Assembly (NCBI RefSeq): GCF_038004425.1 | Contig: NZ_JBBORC010000001.1 | Location: 3,609,501-3,673,500 of the forward strand | Length of the DNA: 64,000 nt | DNA from: Solibacillus sp. FSL W7-1464 | GTDB taxonomy: Bacteria > Bacillota > Bacilli > Bacillales_A > Planococcaceae | Direction: 5' to 3' | Part shown: one piece after another, positions 27,104 through 34,801 of the stretch | Position numbering within the stretch: position 1 is the stretch's first letter | Layout of the letters: every line of letters starts with the position of its first letter | Notes under the pieces: model-generated | The model's input: the letters and a program-made list of their open reading frames with translations, nothing else | Told to the model about the DNA's origin: nothing | Database searches by the model: none | Made by a program: the position numbers and the translations under genes

Positions 27104-27421
27104 AGAGGCTGGGACATAAGTAGAATAACCGTTAAATAACAGGAAAACCTTTATTAAGAAACGGATATTTTGCAAAATTGATTGGAATGCAGGTCGAGTG
27201 TTCGTGCTGACGGTTTCACCTTTCGCACTGTTAAAACACTAGCTGTCGGCTACGCCTTTCGCTACAAGCAAAGCTTCCTGCGGGAATAGCGTGACGCCTG
27301 AGACGTTCGTGTAAGGCCACGCCCGCGGAAAGCGTCCCGGAATGGAAATCAATTTTAACGCTCAGCAAATGCTATTTTTCTCTCAGAGAAAAATAGCATT
27401 TTTGGGTTATGTCCCGGCCTG
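27104..27421. repeat. Long intergenic repeat element with GGCTGGGACA termini
   Basis: The ends AGGCTGGGACATAA (27106-27119) and TTATGTCCCGGCCT (27407-27420) are inverted repeats. Inside are CGGGAATAGCGTGACGCC, GCCCGCGGAAAGCGTCCCG and GGAATGGAAATCAA blocks of the kind recurring between genes in Bacillaceae. Near the right end a perfect hairpin, ATGCTATTTTTCTCT with AGAGAAAAATAGCAT, acts as a terminator. There is no ORF. A short relative with the same terminal sequences occurs at 58200-58238. Confidence 0.75.
27366..27404 (+). terminator. Terminator inside the intergenic repeat
   Basis: ATGCTATTTTTCTCT pairs with AGAGAAAAATAGCAT, followed by TTTT. It ends the MerR/B12 transcript and works in both orientations. 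Confidence 0.75.
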
Positions 27422-27445
27422 TTTTTCTGATTCTATTCGAAAAGA

Positions 27446-27492
27446 AAAAATTGACCACTTTGCTTGATTTGCAAAATGGTCAATCTTTTTGT
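27446..27492 (-). terminator. Terminator after the 73-residue protein gene
   Basis: ATTGACCA pairs with TGGTCAAT, extended by GC/GC, with A- and T-runs on both sides. Confidence 0.8.
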
Positions 27493-27504
27493 ACCTACTA
27501 TCAT

Positions 27505-27726
27505 TTATGCGTCTTTTGTTTCGTCCGGCTGGTTTTTACGCTCACTGCCGGAAGTAGTTTTTGTTCTCGCACGATGTTTTTCATCTTTTACTTGGTCATT
27601 CAACTCTTCCATTGGAATTGGATCTACAAATTTCATTTCCTCATCTATGTCGAAAATGCTTTCCTTTTCGGTATTCAATAAATCCGGATTGTCGAGCTTT
27701 TTATGCTTTATTTTATCGTCTTTCAT
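27505..27726 (-). CDS. Small hydrophilic charged protein, function unknown
   Basis: A 73-residue, highly charged protein without hydrophobic segments (KKLDNPDLLNTEKESIFDID, then a basic TKTTSGSERKNQPDE tail), probably disordered. AAAAGGAGGC lies upstream of the ATG and a terminator follows, so it is a real transcription unit. No family is recognised. Confidence 0.65.
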   Translation of the reverse strand: MKDDKIKHKKLDNPDLLNTEKESIFDIDEEMKFVDPIPMEELNDQVKDEKHRARTKTTSGSERKNQPDETKDA

Positions 27727-27811
27727 ATATAAAAGCCTCCTTTTCGAATAGTCTCTTATCTAGTACCCGAAAATAGAGGTGGTTACACTTTTACTTTTAT
27801 GCAATAACTTT

Positions 27812-28123
27812 TTAACTTTTAAAATTTATGTTTTTCTCGGCCATTGCATGTTTTAAGATAGGCAATGAAGAAGGCCCGATCCCATGCAATTGCAAAATTT
27901 CTTTTTCCGTATATTCAGCAAAATGTTCCAACTCGGTAATGCCTACATTTACTAATGCATTACGCGCAGGTGAGGATAAACGAGATAAAAACCCTTCTGA
28001 CGGTTTATTCGCCCGCTCACACTTAGGACAAGTTCCACAATCTGTACTTTTATAATACCGGTGCCCCATTGGACAAATACGCAATGTCCGCTTCCTTTCC
28101 ACCACCATCAACCCCTGTTTCAT
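27812..28123 (-). CDS. Zinc-ribbon/RNA polymerase alpha-CTD-like small protein
   Basis: A 103-residue protein. The N-terminal Cys cluster CPMGHRYYKSTDCGTCPKC (about residues 17-35) looks like a zinc ribbon. The C-terminal half (LSSPARNALVNVGITELEHF ... LHGIGPSSLPIL) has the helix-hairpin-helix order of RNA polymerase alpha C-terminal domains, suggesting DNA or RNA binding. The ATG at 28108 is an alternative start that keeps the whole zinc site. The precise role is unknown. Confidence 0.75.
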   Translation of the reverse strand: MKQGLMVVERKRTLRICPMGHRYYKSTDCGTCPKCERANKPSEGFLSRLSSPARNALVNVGITELEHFAEYTEKEILQLHGIGPSSLPILKHAMAEKNINFKS

Positions 28124-28202
28124 TTATCATCTTTCTTTAATCACCATTATTCTACCCTTTAAAAAAATCCGTTGCACGATTTTACGTACAACGGATTCTA
28201 TA

Positions 28203-29759
28203 TTATGCTTCTACAAATTCACGTGAATCAACATTACGGATCATATAATCAAATGCCCCTAAAGCAGCTGTTGCCCCAGAGCCCATTGAAATAACAATTT
28301 GCTTGTATACTGTATCTGTGCAATCGCCTGCTGCAAAAACTCCAGGAATATTAGTTGCACCGTGCTTATCGACAATAATTTCGCCATGCGCATTCATTTC
28401 CACAGTTCCTTCAAGGAATTCTGTGTTTGGCAATAAACCAATTTGAACGAATACACCTTGTAACTCGATATGCTTTTCTTCACCTGTTACAACATCTTTA
28501 TAAGTTAGACCATTCACTTTATCAGTTCCTGTAATTTCAGTAGTTGAAGCATTTGTAATAACTGTTACGTTTTTCAGGCCGCGAACACGCTCCTGCAACA
28601 CTTTATCTGCCTTCAACTCACTGTTGCGTTGTAGTAACGTAACATGGTTTACAATACCTGCTAAGTCGATCGCTGCTTCTACGCCTGAGTTACCGCCACC
28701 GATTACCGCAACATCTTTCCCTTTGAAAATCGGTCCGTCACAGTGCGGGCAATAAGCAACGCCTTTATTTTTAAATTCTTCTTCACCAGGAACCCCAAGT
28801 TGACGATAGCGAGCCCCTGTAGAAAGAATAACTGTTTTCCCTTTTAATACCGCGCCATTTTCCAACGTTACTTCGATCAGATCTTTTTTCTCAATTTTTG
28901 CTGCACGTTGAGATTTCATCACATCGATGTCATAGTCTAATACATGCGCTTCTAGGCTCGAAACAAATGCAGGACCTTCTGTAGCCTTTGTCCCGATAAT
29001 ATTTTCGATTGATAGCGTATCGTTAACCTGTCCACCGAAGCGTTCTGCAACGATACCCGTACGAATCCCTTTACGTGCTGAATAAATAGCAGCCGCAGAA
29101 CCTGCAGGACCACCACCTACTACCAATACATCAAAAGCTTCTTTATCTGCAAATTCCGAGCCGTCCGATACTTCGCCTAACTTCGTTAAAATATCTTCCA
29201 ACTCCATACGACCGCCACCGAAGTTTTCGCCGTTTAAATAGACAGTAGGAACCGCCATAATGCCACGATCTTTAATTTCAGCCTGGAATGCTCCACCTTC
29301 GATCATCGTGTTCGAGATGTTCGGGTTTAAAACCGCCATAATATTTAATGCCTGCACGACATCAGGACAGTTATGGCAAGTTAAACTTACGTACGTTTCA
29401 AACTTCAATGGCTGCTTAATCGCCTGAATGCGTTTTACAACGGCTGCATCGATTTTCGGTGCACGACCTGAAACTTGTAAAAGTGCTAAAACTAATGAAG
29501 TAAATTCATGACCAAGTGGCAACCCCGCAAACGTAACGCCAGATTCCCCTTCACCTACTTTATTAATACTGAAACTCGGGGTACGTTCTAATATTGCATG
29601 CTGTACCGTGATGCGGGATGACATCTTTTCCAGCTCTTCCACTAAATTGAGCATTTCTTGCGATGTTTTGTCGTCATTAACACTCACTTTAATTAATAAA
29701 TCACCTTCCAGCATTGATAAATACTGTTGTAATTGTGCTTTAATCTGATTATCTAACAC
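28203..29759 (-). CDS. ahpF: Alkyl hydroperoxide reductase subunit F
   Basis: A 518-residue flavoprotein disulfide reductase. The N-terminal double-thioredoxin module has the redox pair in LTCHNCPDV (about residues 128-136), the FAD motif is [12 protein letters not shown] (about residues 213-224), the catalytic pair is AYCPHCDGP (about 344), the NAD motif is [11 protein letters not shown] and the C-terminal FAD motif is [10 protein letters not shown]. AhpF passes electrons from NADH to AhpC for peroxide reduction. It lies downstream of ahpC in the same direction, with a hairpin between. Confidence 0.96.
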   Translation of the reverse strand: MLDNQIKAQLQQYLSMLEGDLLIKVSVNDDKTSQEMLNLVEELEKMSSRITVQHAILERTPSFSINKVGEGESGVTFAGLPLGHEFTSLVLALLQVSGRAPKIDAAVVKRIQAIKQPLKFETYVSLTCHNCPDVVQALNIMAVLNPNISNTMIEGGAFQAEIKDRGIMAVPTVYLNGENFGGGRMELEDILTKLGEVSDGSEFADKEAFDVLVVGGGPAGSAAAIYSARKGIRTGIVAERFGGQVNDTLSIENIIGTKATEGPAFVSSLEAHVLDYDIDVMKSQRAAKIEKKDLIEVTLENGAVLKGKTVILSTGARYRQLGVPGEEEFKNKGVAYCPHCDGPIFKGKDVAVIGGGNSGVEAAIDLAGIVNHVTLLQRNSELKADKVLQERVRGLKNVTVITNASTTEITGTDKVNGLTYKDVVTGEEKHIELQGVFVQIGLLPNTEFLEGTVEMNAHGEIIVDKHGATNIPGVFAAGDCTDTVYKQIVISMGSGATAALGAFDYMIRNVDSREFVEA

Positions 29760-29905
29760 TGCACAAGCTGCTGTATGAACACCTCTTATCGTTCCTTCCC
29801 GAAAAATAAGCGGCGATTCTCTCTCTAATACAGCCAGCCTTCCACCTCTTTTCTATTTAATTTAGAAGGTAGAGAGCTTCCCATTCTTATCTCAAGTTAA
29901 AAACA

Positions 29906-29946
29906 GAGCGACAAAAACCAAGCCATAAAGGTTGTTTTTGTCGCTT
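29906..29946 (-). terminator. Hairpin between ahpC and ahpF
   Basis: GCGACAAAAAC pairs with GTTTTTGTCGC, followed on the minus strand by a short T-run (CTGTTTTTAAC). It may make ahpF expression lower than ahpC by partial termination. Confidence 0.7.
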
Positions 29947-29971
29947 ACTTGTTTGTTATTTACTACTCAGA

Positions 29972-30535
29972 TTAGATTTTACCTACAAGATCTAAGCTTG
30001 GTGTTAAAGTTTCGCCGCCTTCTTCCCATTTAGCTGGGCAAACTTCACCTGGATTGTTACGTACATATTGAGCCGCTTTAATTTTGTTTACTAAAATTGA
30101 AGCGTCACGGCCGATACCGCCAGCATTGATTTCTAATGCTTGTACAACACCGTCTGGATCGATGATGAATGTACCGCGTTCTGCTAAACCGTCTTCTTCG
30201 TTTAATACGTCAAACGCTTTAGAAATTGTATGAGATGGGTCGCCAATCATGATGTACTCAATTTTGCCGATTGCTTCAGAAGTATCGTGCCATGCTTTGT
30301 GAGTGAAGTGTGTATCCGTCGATACAGAGTAAACTTCTACTCCTAAAGATTTTAAAGTAGCATATTCGTTTTGCAAGTCTTCTAACTCAGTTGGGCAAAC
30401 GAATGTGAAGTCTGCTGGGTAGAAGCACACAACTGACCATTGTCCTTTGAAGTTTTCTGAAGTTACGTCGATGAATTCACCTTTTTGGAATGCTTTCGCA
30501 GCGAATGGTGCGATTTCTTTACCGATTAATGCCAT
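29972..30535 (-). CDS. ahpC: Peroxiredoxin AhpC
   Basis: A 187-residue typical 2-Cys peroxiredoxin. The peroxidatic Cys is in [13 protein letters not shown] (residue 47) and the resolving Cys in GEVCPAKW (about residue 166). It reduces H2O2, organic hydroperoxides and peroxynitrite, and is re-reduced by AhpF. The start follows AGGAGGAA. A promoter and a PerR-like box lie upstream at 30566-30632, fitting peroxide induction. Confidence 0.97.
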   Translation of the reverse strand: MALIGKEIAPFAAKAFQKGEFIDVTSENFKGQWSVVCFYPADFTFVCPTELEDLQNEYATLKSLGVEVYSVSTDTHFTHKAWHDTSEAIGKIEYIMIGDPSHTISKAFDVLNEEDGLAERGTFIIDPDGVVQALEINAGGIGRDASILVNKIKAAQYVRNNPGEVCPAKWEEGGETLTPSLDLVGKI

Positions 30536-30565
30536 TTTAAAATTCCTCCTATATAAATATCAATG

Positions 30566-30580
30566 AAATAATTATTATAA
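30566..30580 (-). promoter_or_regulatory. PerR box in front of ahpC
   Basis: The minus-strand sequence TTATAATAATTATTT matches the Fur-family PerR consensus TTATAATNATTATAA in 13 of 15 positions. It lies about 20-35 bases after the predicted start point, where a bound repressor would block transcription until H2O2 oxidises it. Confidence 0.8.
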
Positions 30581-30603
30581 AATAATTATTATTACCATCT
30601 AGA

Positions 30604-30632
30604 ATTATCTTATATTAGTATTATTTCGTCAA
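30604..30632 (-). promoter_or_regulatory. Sigma-A promoter of ahpC
   Basis: On the minus strand TTGACG (30632-30627) is separated by 17 bases from GATAAT (30609-30604). Confidence 0.7.
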
Positions 30633-30931
30633 CCATCTGCAACTTAAATTCAGGAAATTATTCTTTATAAATCTCAAATTAATGTCACAAAGAATTTCGG
30701 AGGGTGTTTTAATGCAGTTAAATCATACTTTATAAAGAAAATATGTCTTTAAAACGTTATTTTTGTATATTTTATTTGTCGGAAAATAATTATCCAATAA
30801 TTAATGTTCTCTCCCATGTTTTTGACTAACAGCAAGAGTTTTTCTAATAGTCGCTATTCTCGATTAACGTAACATCTCCCTAATAAACGAGAAAGATGGA
30901 CATATCTACTCTCGATATTACCTTACAAATA
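30633..30931. other. Intergenic stretch without a convincing gene
   Basis: About 300 A+T-rich bases upstream of the ahpC promoter. I found only ORFs too short to trust: a 7-codon ORF with GGAGGG at 30714 and a 21-codon ORF from 30896 without a ribosome site. No clear promoter serves the plus strand. Confidence 0.5.
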
Positions 30932-30973
30932 AAAAAGCCTATGCAGAAACTTTCTACATAGACCTTTCTTTAA
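30932..30973 (-). terminator. Terminator after the tandem 40-codon genes
   Basis: AAAAGCCTATG-AGAAA pairs with TTTCT-CATAG-CCTTT; the minus-strand T-run follows. Confidence 0.8.
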
Positions 30974-31096
30974 CTAGTTTGTAAACGACAGAACTGCATT
31001 TTTGTATTTCGCTAAAAATGCTGCAGCCTCGCTTTTCGTTGTGTATTCGAACATACGAATATCATTAGGATTATTGAACACTGTTACTACCCACAT
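30974..31096 (-). CDS. 40-residue small protein, downstream copy
   Basis: Sequence MWVVTVFNNPNDIRMFEYTT and on to ...KNAVLSFTN (40 residues), with AAAGGAG 9-10 bases before ATG. It is about 65% identical to the gene just upstream at 31128-31250, and the two differ mainly by conservative or synonymous-type changes, a sign that both are translated and selected. The composition suggests a small alpha/beta fold: hydrophobic strand VVTVF, then a helix with EAAAFLAKY. I know no function; it is absent from standard annotation because of its size. Confidence 0.75.
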   Translation of the reverse strand: MWVVTVFNNPNDIRMFEYTTKSEAAAFLAKYKNAVLSFTN

Positions 31097-31127
31097 ATTT
31101 TACCGCTCCTTTTCCATGTTTTGTTTT

Positions 31128-31250
31128 TTATTTTGTATATGATAATATCGCGTTTGTATATTTTTCTAATTTTGAAGTCGCTTCAAGTTTCGTCGTATAT
31201 TCAAATATACGAATATCATTTATATCGTTAAATACTGTTACTACCCACAT
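31128..31250 (-). CDS. 40-residue small protein, upstream copy
   Basis: Paralogue of the preceding entry: MWVVTVFNDINDIRIFEYTT ... YTNAILSYTK, 40 residues, with GGAG 9 bases before the ATG. Promoter elements TATAAT (31285-31280) and CTGTCA (31308-31303), minus strand, sit about 35-55 bases upstream. Same length, same start and end, spacing of 31 bases between the copies: a tandem duplication transcribed as one unit ending at the terminator 30932-30973. Confidence 0.75.
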   Translation of the reverse strand: MWVVTVFNDINDIRIFEYTTKLEATSKLEKYTNAILSYTK

Positions 31251-31279
31251 GTTCCATTTCTCCTTTTTTATAAAACTGT

Positions 31280-31308
31280 ATTATAAATAGTCGATTCTCC
31301 CGTGACAG
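31280..31308 (-). promoter_or_regulatory. Promoter of the tandem 40-codon genes
   Basis: Minus-strand CTGTCA, 17-base spacer, TATAAT. A long inverted repeat is at 31387-31436, upstream. Confidence 0.55.
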
Positions 31309-31386
31309 TTGCAGATTGTTATATAACACACTTCCTGTTTTCTATTTTACTCCATTTCATTTAAAAAGAAACCTCCTAACCCCTAT

Positions 31387-31436
31387 TTTCACAATGTGTT
31401 CATAATTTATCTGATTTATTTGAACACTTTGTGAAA
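31387..31436. repeat. 16-bp inverted repeat in a gene-free stretch
   Basis: TTTCACAATGTGTTCA (31387-31402) and TGAACACTTTGTGAAA (31421-31436) are complementary in 15 of 16 positions across 18 bases. There is no T-run on either side, so it is not a terminator. It could be an operator or an RNA structure. The rest of 31251-31586 holds only the promoter above and a doubtful 13-codon minus ORF with AGGAGG at about 31370. Confidence 0.55.
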
Positions 31437-31585
31437 GTCCTAATTTCATGGTTTTAAACAAAAAATAGAAGAATAGAAGTTAAGGTAGCTAGTTCTGTCC
31501 TAGTACAGAATAATAACGCTTACATATAAAATTATGTTCATATTTAATTGGTAGTTTCTTTATTTTCGTTACGATAAATGAAAAC

Positions 31586-31623
31586 TAAAAAAGGGATGTA
31601 TAAAATTATACATCCCTTTTCCT
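31586..31623 (-). terminator. Terminator of DUF948 gene
   Basis: AAAAAGGGATGTATAA pairs with TTATACATCCCTTTT; T-run on the minus strand. Confidence 0.88.
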
Positions 31624-31624
31624 A

Positions 31625-32026
31625 TTACGCTTTTCGCTGAATAATACCCATTGCAGTATTGGTCCAACGTTCTACCTCTGCTTGTCGTTGTGGATCATTG
31701 TTTGCTTTCTTCATAACCTTCACAGTCGCATCATGTGACACATCGCTCACTTGGTTCAATACATCACCTGTGTGTTTGACGGATTGAATGACAGACTGGA
31801 TAGATTCTTTTTTAAATTCGATATCTGCCTTCATGCGATCGACCGTTGTAGTTAATTTCGTTGTTTCGGTTTGAATAGGGTTCAGCTGTTTTTTAATTCC
31901 TTCAATATGTGCCAGCAGCAGTGTAACAACTTTTTTTATTGGTCCAATTACTACAATAATACAGACAATTAGCAGAACTACAGCAATTCCCAATATAACG
32001 AGAGCTGTCAAAAACCATGGATTCAT
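31625..32026 (-). CDS. DUF948 (YtxG-like) membrane protein
   Basis: A 133-residue protein: one N-terminal helix (about 5-30, rich in Ile, Val and Leu), followed by a long coiled coil (about 35-115) with Thr- and Lys-rich heptads, as in DUF948/YtxG general-stress proteins. Its orientation would place the coiled coil inside. AAGGAGG lies upstream. Whether it is stress-induced here cannot be read from the sequence. It has its own terminator. Confidence 0.82.
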   Translation of the reverse strand: MNPWFLTALVILGIAVVLLIVCIIVVIGPIKKVVTLLLAHIEGIKKQLNPIQTETTKLTTTVDRMKADIEFKKESIQSVIQSVKHTGDVLNQVSDVSHDATVKVMKKANNDPQRQAEVERWTNTAMGIIQRKA

Positions 32027-32146
32027 AAAATATGCCTCCTTATTAAAATTCCTTTATTCCTTACATATACCCAACTTACTCCTAACAATACACTAAATAT
32101 TTCACCATGTAAGTTAAAACGAAACGTAATATAAATATGCCATCAA

Positions 32147-33724
32147 TTATAAATAGCGTCGCGCACCTGAGTAGTTCTTTTTATAAACACCGTTGTTCAT
32201 CGATTCGATTTTTACTTTTGAAGCGTAGTTTGGTGCATGCAACATTTTACCATCACCGACGTAAAGGCCAACATGATACACTTTCCCCTTGCCACCGTTA
32301 TACGCAAAGAATACAAGGTCCCCCGGCTTTAAATTCTTCTTCGCAACAGCTTTTCCGCCTGTTGCCTGATAAAATGAATCCCTCGGAATCATGATGCCGT
32401 GTGTACGGAATACCGCATATAAAATACCCGAGCAGTCATAACCCCATGATGAGGTTCCTGCCCAAAGATACGGCAAGCCCAAATAACGCTTTGCTTCATT
32501 AATAATTGTAGTAGCTGTCGGTTTTGGAACCTCGCTATAGGATGCATACGCTTTTGCTGCACTTTTCTTTAGTAGTTTAACCCCATCACCTGGTGTCTCT
32601 ACATAATAATATTTCGCTGTCTCTTCAATTACCGGCAAAATTGTTGCATAACTGATTTGTAAAAATTTCGTTTTCTCATCTTTTTCTAACAGATTTGTTT
32701 TATCTGCAGTAATAATCGCAATGCCGCAATCATCATAGTTTTTATTTGTTGCCACAACATGAGATTGTGGAACCCATCCAGGATAACCAGCCTTTAAATA
32801 CGGTACATATTGGTCTTTTGCCGCGACACGTTGCCATTTCCCTTTTGTTTCAAGCAAAGATACTTCATCGCCATATAACGCTTGGGTATCTGTTCGTCCA
32901 ACAAGCCATTTCTTTTGAGACAAACTTAATGATGAAATCCATTTTTGCATTTCTACCGGATTTTTTGTCGAAGGATAATCGACAGCACGTGCCTGGTTAG
33001 ATTTATTCCATAAATTCGTTACTGCGACATCGATTACATAACGCTTTTTTGTGGTTTCTTTTACACAGCTTTGGAACACAGGCTGTTCGGGTTCAGCAGG
33101 TCTTAATGATGGCTCAATAATTCTTGCAAGATACGAAACAAAATTCCCACGGGTCATCATATCACTAGGATAGAATTTTTGATTGTTTACAGGGTAGACA
33201 ATTTTATGTGCTACCAAAGCTTGGATTGCAGGTGCGGCACTATGATTTTTTTCAATATCCGTATATGGTATTTCAGCCTGTCCAGTTAACTGAAATGCAC
33301 GCGTCAAAACTTGTACCGACTGTGCACGCGTTATCTTTGCATCGGGATTAAATTTACCATCATACCCTATCATTATGCCAAGCTCAGTAATTGCTGCAAT
33401 GACAGGCATTCGCGGATCATCTGTCTGGATGTCTAAATATGTAGGAATTGCACTCATTTCTAAATCGATTTGCAATGTACGTACGATAAACTCTGCCACT
33501 TCATAGCGGGTAATAAGATTATCTGCACGAAAATTGTCGTTTGGCGATTGTGTTATTCCACCTAAATTATTTAACACTGTAAGCTCTTCATTTAATTTAG
33601 AGTCACTTTTTACATCCGAAAACATTTGGGCGTGGCCTGTATTTGTTACGGCTACGATTAGCAAGCAGACTATCCCAATTTGAAGTAAAATTTTCCTAAC
33701 CCTGTCCATATTCCTACTCATCAT
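32147..33724 (-). CDS. Surface NlpC/P60 cell-wall hydrolase with SLH domains
   Basis: A 525-residue secreted protein. Signal peptide (IVCLLIVAVTNTGHAQ, about to residue 33), three SLH motifs at about residues 35-205 (e.g. ITRAQSVQVLTRAF, MTRGNFVSYLARI) that bind secondary cell-wall polymer, two SH3-like modules (about 225-385), then NlpC/P60 at about 405-525. The catalytic triad is visible: Cys in WGYDCSGILY, His in YHVGLYVGDG and His in MLHAPNY. It cleaves cell-wall peptide stems (gamma-D-Glu-DAP or Lys type). Upstream lies a perfect 7-bp-arm palindrome at 33860-33874. Confidence 0.92.
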   Translation of the reverse strand: MMSRNMDRVRKILLQIGIVCLLIVAVTNTGHAQMFSDVKSDSKLNEELTVLNNLGGITQSPNDNFRADNLITRYEVAEFIVRTLQIDLEMSAIPTYLDIQTDDPRMPVIAAITELGIMIGYDGKFNPDAKITRAQSVQVLTRAFQLTGQAEIPYTDIEKNHSAAPAIQALVAHKIVYPVNNQKFYPSDMMTRGNFVSYLARIIEPSLRPAEPEQPVFQSCVKETTKKRYVIDVAVTNLWNKSNQARAVDYPSTKNPVEMQKWISSLSLSQKKWLVGRTDTQALYGDEVSLLETKGKWQRVAAKDQYVPYLKAGYPGWVPQSHVVATNKNYDDCGIAIITADKTNLLEKDEKTKFLQISYATILPVIEETAKYYYVETPGDGVKLLKKSAAKAYASYSEVPKPTATTIINEAKRYLGLPYLWAGTSSWGYDCSGILYAVFRTHGIMIPRDSFYQATGGKAVAKKNLKPGDLVFFAYNGGKGKVYHVGLYVGDGKMLHAPNYASKVKIESMNNGVYKKNYSGARRYL

Positions 33725-33859
33725 TTTCTAACCCCCATAATATTAAATTCTCCTAGCTGTGTACGACCTTACCCTTTCTTTCTAACTATAATAGTATTTA
33801 TTGTTATTTTTTTCTATATTATCTCTTCATTATTTTCAGATTTTTATAAAAATTTATCA

Positions 33860-33874
33860 TTAACTATTAGTTAA
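33860..33874 (-). promoter_or_regulatory. Palindrome TTAACTATTAGTTAA
   Basis: Seven-base arms TTAACTA/TAGTTAA around one base, about 136 bases upstream of the SLH-NlpC start, within the divergent gap 33725-34066. It is a candidate operator only. Confidence 0.35.
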
Positions 33875-34015
33875 CTGGTTCATTTTCAGTTGGAATTTTT
33901 TCACGTGAAACATAATGTGACAACTTTCGATAAATAAGCCCATTATTTTTTTGTACTACAGGCTTCTATTGATTTACCGCAAATTCATTATATTAATATT
34001 TATCAATCGTTTTTA

Positions 34016-34046
34016 TTGCATGTTACGTTACGTCAGCTTTTATACT
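34016..34046 (+). promoter_or_regulatory. MerR-type promoter with 19-bp spacer
   Basis: TTGCAT (34016-34021) and TATACT (34041-34046) are 19 bases apart, the overlong spacer seen at MerR-activated promoters. The dyad TTACGT-T-ACGTCA (34023-34035) lies in the spacer, where the regulator would bind and twist the DNA. Confidence 0.7.
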
Positions 34047-34066
34047 ACATATAAGGAGTGAGGGAT

Positions 34067-34801
34067 ATGTATTCAATTGGGGAATTCTCTAAAAAGACCG
34101 GCATTACAATTCGGACTTTACGTTATTACGGAGAAAAGGGTTTATTGATACCTGCACGTATTTCTGAAGGCGGACAGCGCTATTATAATGATGCTAATAT
34201 CATCACTGTCCAAAAGATCGTGACTTTCAAATATCTTGATTATTCTTTGGAGGAAATTAAAGAGCTGCTCCAAAAAGATGATTCTTTGCTTCAATCTTTG
34301 GAACATCAGAAGTTGCAGTTACTAAAGAAGAAAAAGCAGCTGGAACAAATGCTTGCAACGATCGATACAGCCATTCACATTCACCAGGAAAGCACGGCTG
34401 TTGATTCCACTACATTGCTGCTCATCATACACAGTTTACTGACAGAGGATGCCCAGAAGGATTATTTAAGACAGTATATACCGGAGCCGCTCATTGAACA
34501 GATATACAATTATTTAGATTTGAATTTTATCGAAATTAATCGACGTTACATTGAAAGTCTCTATGAAATTAAACAGGCTTTCCTGCATCCGCCGGAAGAT
34601 GAGGAACTAAAACAACTGATCGAACAGTTATTTTCAATAATCCCGCCAGAACTAACGAAAAGTTTAGCGCAGGAATTTGAAAAACATGCAAATATTGATT
34701 TTGATAATTGGTTATTTACGATTCCGCTTTCTAATGAAGAAGAAAATTGGCTATTGGATCAAGCTGCACGATTGAACATATTAGAGGGGGTTATTACATG
34801 A
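34067..34801 (+). CDS. MerR-family transcriptional regulator
   Basis: A 244-residue protein with an N-terminal MerR helix-turn-helix (MYSIGEFSKKTGITIRTLRY) and a coiled-coil dimerisation segment (about 80-115, KLQLLKKKKQLEQML), followed by a helical effector domain (about 130-244) of TipAS/Mta-like size. The ATG at 34067 follows AAGGAG by 8 bases; an earlier GTG (34058) overlaps that site. Its stop overlaps the ATG of the ABC exporter (ATGA), so regulator and pump are co-expressed and probably self-activated by a drug. The ligand is unknown. Confidence 0.9.
   Translation: MYSIGEFSKKTGITIRTLRYYGEKGLLIPARISEGGQRYYNDANIITVQKIVTFKYLDYSLEEIKELLQKDDSLLQSLEHQKLQLLKKKKQLEQMLATIDTAIHIHQESTAVDSTTLLLIIHSLLTEDAQKDYLRQYIPEPLIEQIYNYLDLNFIEINRRYIESLYEIKQAFLHPPEDEELKQLIEQLFSIIPPELTKSLAQEFEKHANIDFDNWLFTIPLSNEEENWLLDQAARLNILEGVIT

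Noticed and set aside
27127-27300. Possible insertion sequence in the 27104-27421 element
   Set aside because: There is no transposase ORF or target-site duplication visible; the inverted ends and inner blocks fit a non-coding intergenic repeat.
30714-30737. 7-codon ORF with GGAGGG
   Set aside because: Too short, no promoter or structure that would support a leader.
30896-30961. 21-codon plus ORF (MDISTLDITL...)
   Set aside because: No ribosome site and it runs into the terminator at 30932-30973.
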